Shown: piece after piece, positions 59,066-64,000 of the stretch
Layout of the letters: each line of letters begins with the position of its first letter
Numbering within the stretch: the first letter of the stretch is position 1
NCBI GenBank assembly: GCA_037951165.1
Contig: JBBDHG010000418.1
Coordinates: 30,001 to 94,000 of the forward strand
Length of the DNA stretch: 64,000 nt
Source: Lophius americanus
Taxonomy: Eukaryota > Chordata > Actinopteri > Lophiiformes > Lophiidae
Direction: 5' to 3'
Program-made: the position numbers and the translations under genes
The notes under the pieces: model-generated
Databases searched by the model: none
What the model was told of the DNA's origin: nothing
What the model saw: the letters and a program-made list of their open reading frames with translations, nothing else

Positions 59066-62000
59066 CGCATACATGTGTCTGCTGGGCTGCATCTGCATTC
59101 ATGTGTGGGTGTGATTGGATGAATTATGCATCTATGGGCGGGAGGGCGGGGCAGCACAACCTTGGGCTGCGGCGCGTAAAGCCGCGTAGTGTCAGAATAA
59201 ATGGCCGCGAGGCGCCGACTCACCTGGCTATGTGGCGTTTTCCGAGGAACCGGAAGTGCTGGAGACACAGCCTGAGGAAACACAGCAAACGTTTAATTCT
59301 TCTTTGCGATGTTATCATCATGGGAGAAATGAAATGCATGTTGTAGCACTTAAGTCCGGATGCTGACACAAACAGGAAACACTGACAGTTAATTAAGTGC
59401 AGCGTTCAGAGGATGGAGAGCTCTCGCTGGAATTACACTCCGTCTCTCGTTCTGGAGCGTTACTATAAAACTGCCCACTTCTGGCTCCGCTCTTCCTCTC
59501 CTCTCCTCTCCTCACCTCTACTCTCCTCACCTCTCCTCGCTGCTTGCTGTCTAAATCCCTGGTTTTCTTTTTTCTCTCTGGTGTGAAGAGTCCACCTAAA
59601 GGGAGCTGCCGTTCTTCCGCCGTGAAATAAAAAGAATAAAAACAGCACTTACTCCAGGATGTTGAAGAAGTCGGAGACCTCCTGGTGGATGGCTCTGTGC
59701 CAGTAGGACACCAGCACATCTGGAAACAGGTAAGGAAAGACTTCATGTCTCGCGTCTAGAGCAGATTTCTTGAGGGGCTAATAAAAAGGTTGGGTAGTGG
59801 ATTGACCGAGTTCAAAGTCACTAATCTATACTTCAACAATGGAGAAAAACAACTTCTCCTCCGGCTCACACATGTCAGGGAAAGGAAGGGAAACATATAA
59901 GAAGAAATCGTAAATAAATAGCATTTACGAGCCAGTGTCTGGACGGGACTTCCTCAATGCTTCTCCTTTTTTTTAAATGTCTTCTCTTACCCTCAGATAT
60001 GGTTTTCATGATGTGCAGAAAGCACATGAGGAGACTTCGGGTCTCTGCCTGGTCCAGCTTGTCACATCGAGAACCGTAGCCGATGAGGGATTGCGGACGA
60101 GCAAACTGAGGGGAAGAAAGCAGAGAGACAGTCGACGATGAAGATGAAGATTACTCTCGATGTGAAACTGTGGGTTTCAGAGACACAGAAGGACATTTAG
60201 GGGAAAATGTGTATGTATCAAGTATTTCTAGATTATATCTCACTACTTTTATAACAATAAATAAGCCTGTGCTATCTCTTTATCGCCAACAAATCCCCCA
60301 GTCCCCTGCTTTGTACATGCAACCCCCCTGATTGTAATGATAGATTTCCTTCTATCAATTCACAGGAGCTGAATTCAAACAATATTGGATTCATAGTTGG
60401 GAAGTTTCAGACCAGAAACTGTGTTTCACGCATAAAGCGCCCCTTAATGAGAAAAATATAGACTATTATAGTGAAATAATATATAAAAAAGATAAAAAAA
60501 CTGTGAGTTTTTACCAACTAGTGGGTGAAATATGAACAACTACAGTAAAATGTGACAAATACAAGTCAGACCTCCTTCAGGCCTTCATATGAGGTAAATA
60601 TGGAAAGTATTGGACCACACAAAACAATGTCTTTCACAAAAAGCTCCCCCTAGTGTTCGAAATATGCAACAAACATTCCAGAGAAGAAAAAAAATCCAGT
60701 TCTTCCTCGCACTGAGGTGTATTAGGGCATGAAATTTGAAAATGATTCACAAAATAATTTTTTTAATTATCACATTAGCATGAAAGAATTTCAATATTTG
60801 ATAGTATTGATGAAAAATAATAATCAAATATTGAAATTGTGCTAAATCAAAGCACAGATTTGAAGAGTAATCCGCAAAATTCCACGAAATTCAGGGAGAG
60901 AAATTTTTAAAAGTGAAAGTTTACAATCCAAAAACAGATGTAATCAAGAAAAATGTGTCAATATAATAAAATAATACAGACAATCTTTCCTCACCTTCTC
61001 ACAGCCGTCTATCTTCTCGCTGTTCCTGTCGCTGTTGCTCGGGTTGGAGTCCACGCTGATCAGAGAACCATGAGAGTCCGCCTGGGCGCCCGACGCAACT
61101 GCCAAAGAGGAGAAAGCTGGGGAGAGGTGCGGGGGCAGGCGGTCTCAGCTTCATCGTCTACATTCACATGTTTTTATACAGACACAGAGAATCAGAACAG
61201 CCGGCTACCTGTGATGGAGTTGAGCACTTCTTTGGAGAAGGAGGCGTCTACGGAGTTGCCATGGCGGTTAACAGGAACCACGCCTCCAGCCACGCCCCCT
61301 CCCACGCTGAGGTCATCTCTGGAACCCTAGCAGGTGTGCAGACAGGACAGAATATTATTTAAAAAGGAAAGACTGTTTCTATCGTCCCCTGTCCTCTGCA
61401 TCTTCCTCTGTCACACCAACCAGCTGCATGTCCTCTCTCACCACATCCAGAAGACTCCTCTTTGGTCTTCACCTTCATCTCCTGTCTGGTAGCTACATCT
61501 CCAGCATCCTTCTACCAGCAGATCCACCATCCCTCTTCTTCAAGAGTCCAAACCATCTCAATCTGTCCTCTCTGACTTTGTCTCAAGGACGCCTAACCTG
61601 GACTGTCCCTCTGATCTCCTCTTTTCTAATCCCGTCCATCCTCCTCACTCCCAGAGAACATCTTCATCTCTGTCTCCAGTCTTCTGAGCCACCATCTGTA
61701 AACCATCCAGCAGAACTGCTCCCACCACCATCTTGGAAACCTCTCCCTTCACTCCTGCTGCTACTCTTCTGTCACAGATAACTCCTGACACTCTTCTCCA
61801 GCCACTCCACCCAGCCTGCACTCATTTCTTCAGTACTTTTCCAAACTCCCCGTTGACCCCAAGTACTTGAACTCCTGCACCTTCTTCACCTCTACTCCTT
61901 CTTCCTCAACGTTCCTCCTGCCTCCATGTATTCTATCTTGCTGCCACCGACCTTCATTCCTATTTTCTCCAGCGCATTCCTCCAACCCTTCAGGTTTTCC

Positions 62001-63803
62001 TCCAATTGCTCCCTGCTCTCACTACAGATCACAATGTCATCCACCAACATCATAGTCCATGGAGACTCCTGTCTGACCTCACCAGCCTGTCATCACCGTA
62101 GCAACCAGGAAGGGGCTCAGAGCCAATCCTTGGTGCAGTCCCACCTCCACTTTTGAACCCATGCTTCACTCCTACTGCACATCTCCCTGCCTCAATGCCA
62201 CTTTGGAAAATATCCTGTACCACTCTGATATACTTCTCCATCACTCCAGACTTCCTCATTCAATTCCATAATTCCTCTTCCGCCACTCTTTCGTCCATTT
62301 TTTCTAAATCCAGATTGACAAAAACCCGAGAAAACACAGAGTCAATTTATCAAAAGCCTTCGTTTGGACTCTTACCTGGTCACTGGAGGTGAAGTAGATG
62401 GGGAAGAGATCCCGGAGAAAGAATCGGGGCATGTTGTCCAGGATGAGGCCGTACAGCGGCAGGTAGAGCGACGCGATCCTCGCCTGTTTCTCCTGGAATA
62501 AACGAGGACGCCACATTTGAGAAAAGCCAGTAACGCTGCCAAAAAAAATTCCAAAGGCCCTTTGATTTCTAATGAGCCACAACTGCCTTTAATGTGAGTG
62601 GAAAGCCTCCCACTTATAAAACTCAGAGGGAGATTTATTAGGGGATAATAAATGTGCTGTTACAGATTTTGACGGCGTGTATCGGTATTCGCATCAAATC
62701 CAACACGTCCTGCCAAAAGAAATGTTAACGAAACATGATTTTCCCAGATTATCCTCAGCGCACACTTGGTTCTGAATGCCTGGACTCAAGCCCGGCTGCC
62801 GCTGGCAACATTTGTTGGTGTTTAAGAGAAAGGGCAGAGTACTGATTTTCTCTGATCCAGACACTTCCCAGCATCCACCGGGGCATTGTTCCCTCAGCTG
62901 CTCGGAGCAGTCACATGTCAGAGTTTGGTTCTGGAAGCGTCGCTCCCGTGTAAAGGCGTGTTTTGGGCTACCTTGGTGGCGTAGCGTGCGTCCAGAGAGT
63001 GTTTGGCCATCAAGGTCTTCAGGGTGTACAAGGCCAAGTGTCTCAGGTCCTGCTCGTCCTGCAGCGCCAGGCCCAGTTCACGCAGCAGCAGGCCCGTCAG
63101 GAAATGCTTCCTGCAGAACTCTCCGGTCAGATTGTACTCGGGTACCGACGCTACGGAGAAATATATCAGATTGTGATTTAAATACTGCTCCTGCAAAATG
63201 TTTGTTTTTCGTCGGGGAGTCTGTCGGTCCAGATGATGAAACGGTGAGGAAATAAATGTAGGAAGCAAGTTTTCATGAATGTCATTATCATCATGCAAAT
63301 GTGGTATGAACACAGACACACACACACACACACCCACACAGACACACACACACACACACACATGTCACAAAGGAATGAGTCAACATATTTACCATGAGTG
63401 CTTTGTGGCTCTAGGGATGCATGATCTGACACGGACAAACAACCACAGAGGATGAAAGAGCGAGAGCGAGCGAGAGAGAGCGAGAGAGAGAGAGAGAGAG
63501 AGAGAGAACGAGAGAGAGAGAACGAGAGAGAGAGAACGAGAGAGCGAGCGCGAGAGAGAGAGAGAGAGAGAGAGAAGGAGAGAGAGAGAGAACGAGCGAG
63601 AGAGAGAGAGAGAGAGAGAGTTAATGGACGGATGAGAGTGAGCTCTACTCGATGTTTGACCGTCACCATAGTAACACTGAGACACGGGTTTGACTGGAGG
63701 GCCTACCTGCGATGCGAGCGGAGGGTAAGGGCAGACTGAGAGGGATGTAGTGCTCGTGGTTACACACTTCTCTCAGGAACTCAAACTTCAGCTCACACAG
63801 GAC
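44052..63803 (-). CDS. dock10: DOCK-D (zizimin) guanine nucleotide exchange factor, C-terminal half
   Basis: Activates Cdc42/Rac-type GTPases through a DHR2 domain, acting in the cytosol and at membranes. The 5' half, including the N-terminal PH and DHR1 domains, lies beyond the right edge. The 26 visible exons encode 1,057 residues to the stop. Exons on minus: 63803-63707, 63150-62972, 62492-62376, 61326-61209, 61098-60995, 60105-59991, 59719-59653, 59271-59224, 56797-56687, 56281-56169, 55452-55337, 54570-54433, 54341-54159, 54052-53942, 53373-53158, 53071-53014, 51730-51629, 51397-51291, 50355-50233, 50150-50037, 47910-47764, 46700-46490, 46328-46138, 46037-45937, 45276-45138, 44099-44052. 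Landmarks: CNHEHYIPL, ARIASLYLPLYGLILDNMPR, SYWHRAIHQEVSDFFNIL, SQTMPIIRGKNAL, RHVFASLRLFVQK, then DHR2. The whole belongs to DOCK9/10/11; text favours DOCK10 or DOCK11. The ccdc195-like neighbour leans towards dock10, but this is inference. Frame is intact throughout. Confidence 0.9.
44140..44215. repeat. tandem repeat (cagaattctgactttaatct)n
   Basis: Three to four units of about 21 bp just upstream of the last DOCK exon. Confidence 0.8.
44250..44520 (+). repeat. dispersed repeat copy, two modules
   Basis: cttccccaagtgactc near 44,283 and tctccccctagtggcag near 44,431, about 148 bp apart, joined by 'tttggactaaatcggacc'. Intronic in the DOCK gene, opposite to its transcription. Confidence 0.7.
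45062..45125. repeat. 7-bp tandem repeat (gtgagag)n
   Basis: About eight units, ending roughly a dozen bases from the donor of DOCK exon 45276-45138. Confidence 0.9.
45138..53373 (-). CDS. dock10: DHR2 (GEF) region of the DOCK gene
   Basis: Exons 53373-53158 to 45276-45138 encode the catalytic DHR2 region. Lobe A includes NSYASTPELRRTWLESMAK and AAMCYIHISALIAESL. The middle has KSERHELIADINKPVIAVF, LYYDIHRSYLKV and EKRLFGRYYRVAFYGQ. Lobe C has HHNINRFVFETPFTLSGK, NPIEVAIDEMSRKVSELNQL, then LKLQGSVSVKVNAGPMAYA. The VNAGP helix insert carries the valine that acts as nucleotide sensor in DOCK proteins, and it is conserved here, split between exons 46328-46138 and 46037-45937. An active exchange factor is expected. 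Confidence 0.88.
45298..45825. repeat. (AAT)n microsatellite, about 530 bp
   Basis: Almost continuous taa units with scattered c and g. It starts about 21 bp from the acceptor of DOCK exon 45276-45138. Long Asn, Ile and Leu frames across it are artefacts. Confidence 0.97.
46775..47129. mobile_element. Tc1/mariner-like deletion derivative with both ends
   Basis: Left end gagccataacattataacca, right end gttataatgttttggct. Interior words such as ggaagcaggaaacag and aaattgctgaaaggttaacg are relics of the transposase region of fish Tc1-like elements. No frame remains. It sits in the DOCK intron upstream (5') of exon 46700-46490. Confidence 0.8.
47922..48432. repeat. (AC)n followed by (TG)n compound microsatellite
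   Basis: An AC-rich tract (about 47,922-48,090) is followed after about 30 bp by a TG-rich tract (48,120-48,432), so the two halves are mutually complementary. It begins about 10 bp from the acceptor of DOCK exon 47910-47764. Confidence 0.95.
48440..49190. other. DOCK intron, no feature recognised
   Basis: Part of the intron between exons 50150-50037 and 47910-47764. It contains GA-rich text near 48,740-48,800 and no exon. Confidence 0.5.
49195..49445. repeat. degenerate tandem repeat (gtaattttaagaaaataaag type)
   Basis: About ten imperfect units of the same class as the array at 19,190-19,620. Confidence 0.65.
49804..49965. repeat. fish dispersed repeat fragment
   Basis: Contains ggagctaatcctagctgaca, then attgggtgacaggcgaggtt, and later tttgaacccagaaccttctt. 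This word order is common in a repeat widespread in fish genomes. It is shortened here. Confidence 0.5.
50805..51030. repeat. degenerate tandem repeat (taattttacaaagaaattca type)
   Basis: About nine imperfect units of 20-25 bp in the DOCK intron between exons 51397-51291 and 50355-50233. Confidence 0.6.
51510..51570 (+). repeat. dispersed repeat copy (hallmark block only)
   Basis: catcccctgcgttgtacaag followed by a CCCC run and attgag, between DOCK exons 51629 and 51397. Confidence 0.6.
51745..51781. repeat. (GGA)n microsatellite
   Basis: Nearly pure gga units, 15 bp upstream of the acceptor of DOCK exon 51730-51629. On the transcribed strand this is a (TCC)n pyrimidine tract. Confidence 0.9.
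51895..52150. repeat. 31-bp minisatellite
   Basis: Seven units with a fixed 31-bp period (gtggataaataagtatgcaa marker at 51,901, 51,932, 51,963, 51,994, 52,025, 52,056 and 52,087), then decayed copies. 31 is not a multiple of three, so the frames over it are artefacts. Confidence 0.95.
53540..53825 (-). mobile_element. non-LTR/SINE-type fragment in reverse orientation
   Basis: Starts with (taa)n and a reversed LINE-type tail (cactttatatttggatcaaa), then runs into gggagggcattccacagacg, text typical of a repeat abundant in fish. It lies in the DOCK intron between exons 54052-53942 and 53373-53158. Confidence 0.6.
54647..54660 (+). promoter_or_regulatory. CTCF core consensus match
   Basis: CCACCAGGGGGCAG is an exact match to the vertebrate CTCF core CCASYAGRKGGCR and is followed by C. 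It is intronic, 77 bp upstream of DOCK exon 54570-54433 in transcript direction. Occupancy cannot be inferred. Confidence 0.5.
56066..56165. repeat. (TG)n microsatellite at a DOCK splice donor
   Basis: TG-rich run touching the donor of exon 56281-56169. On the transcribed strand the intron starts gtacacacac and continues as CA repeats. Confidence 0.9.
57650..58158 (-). mobile_element. RTE-like LINE fragment (3' end of the ORF)
   Basis: The minus strand, across frames, gives TRRQETELKMFRCSLGVRRR, then IRKEDIRGT, RLRWFGPVKRR and PGRRKRGGAKRRLEED. This is the characteristic end of the RTE-type reverse-transcriptase protein. Frames are broken. It ends in an inverted repeat (58,138-58,204). It shares the transcriptional orientation of the DOCK gene. 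Confidence 0.75.
58420..59220. promoter_or_regulatory. GC-rich intronic block with GC boxes
   Basis: Unusually CpG-rich for this window at 58,430-58,650 and 59,135-59,220, with adjacent GC boxes (gggcgggagggcgggg) near 59,136-59,151. It could be an internal DOCK promoter or an enhancer. A short TG run lies at 59,034-59,060. No exon was recognised. Confidence 0.25.
60290..60720 (+). repeat. dispersed repeat copy, hallmark block plus modules
   Basis: Hallmark block at 60,293-60,335, then decayed modules near 60,435 and 60,514 and a well-kept gctccccctagtg at 60,642. Confidence 0.65.
61372..62330 (-). mobile_element. RTE-like LINE fragment (reverse transcriptase)
   Basis: Minus-strand text includes MRKSGVMEKYIRVVQDIF, then CAVGVKHGFK, and in another frame MLVDDIVICSESREQLEENL. 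The DD pair corresponds to the catalytic YADD/FADD box of the enzyme. KSGV.EKY.RVVQD and DDIVIC are typical of RTE-clade LINEs. Several frameshifts make it non-functional. It lies in the DOCK intron between exons 62492-62376 and 61326-61209. Confidence 0.8.
63317..63362. repeat. (CA)n microsatellite
   Basis: CA run with two interruptions in the first visible DOCK intron. Confidence 0.9.
63458..63622. repeat. (GA)n microsatellite
   Basis: About 165 bp of ga units with regular cg and aa interruptions, 85 bp from DOCK exon 63803-63707. Arg-Glu and Ser-Leu frames across it are artefacts. Confidence 0.95.
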
Positions 63804-64000
63804 CTACAGGAACAGAAGACACGGAGGTAGGAGATGACGGATTTATCGATATTTCTCAATTGAATTGAAATTCTAGAATAATGAAAAAGAACAACAAAGC
63901 AAATATAAATAAGAGAAAAGTTTGCGTCACATGTCCGAAAGGAAATGGGAAGAAATATAAACGTATCTAACCCCCACCCCCTTATCTATTAATTAATAAT
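63804..64000 (-). other. DOCK intron running off the right edge
   Basis: No exon is visible between the acceptor at 63,804 and the window end. Confidence 0.6.

Noticed and set aside
63178..63739. Arg-Glu and Ser-Leu rich frames
   Set aside because: Products of the (GA)n microsatellite.

Overview
The window looks like teleost fish nuclear DNA. The genes are vertebrate, split into many small exons with GT-AG introns, some only 80-110 bp long. The space between exons is AT-rich and full of long microsatellites, deleted Tc1/mariner copies and fragments of RTE-like and L2-like LINEs. I cannot name a species. There are no prokaryotic, viral, CRISPR or rRNA/tRNA features.

Layout. Bases 1-61 (minus) may be the edge of an exon encoding a membrane segment. 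About 62-10,600 holds only repeats. tmprss4 (+, coding 10,946-18,946) encodes a type II transmembrane serine protease. mre11 (minus, coding 28,669-21,860, 19 coding exons) lies tail to tail with it. cep57 (+, coding 30,054-34,380, 11 coding exons) is head to head with mre11 across a gap of about 0.7 kb between inferred first exons. A small ccdc195-like gene (minus, 39,542-36,737, 3 exons) follows. From 44,052 to the right edge, 26 minus-strand exons encode the C-terminal 1,057 residues of a zizimin-type DOCK exchange factor (DOCK10/DOCK11 type); its 5' half lies beyond the window.

I rebuilt the four complete coding chains by hand from splice signals and reading phase. Each sums to an exact multiple of three: tmprss4 460 aa, mre11 697 aa, cep57 489 aa, ccdc195-like 188 aa. 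The visible DOCK part also stays in phase to its stop.

The genes do not form one pathway. MRE11 is the nuclease of the MRN DNA-repair complex. CEP57 is a centrosome and microtubule protein. TMPRSS4 is a cell-surface protease. DOCK10/11 activate Rho-family GTPases. MRE11 and CEP57 are also near each other on human chromosome 11. I see no clear new biological system. The most unusual items are a dispersed repeat family built of modules about 140 bp long that carry a CTCF-like core, a GC-AG intron in mre11, microsatellites pressed against DOCK and cep57 splice sites, a 16-bp minisatellite filling a tmprss4 intron, and an unassigned Cys-containing ORF near 43 kb.
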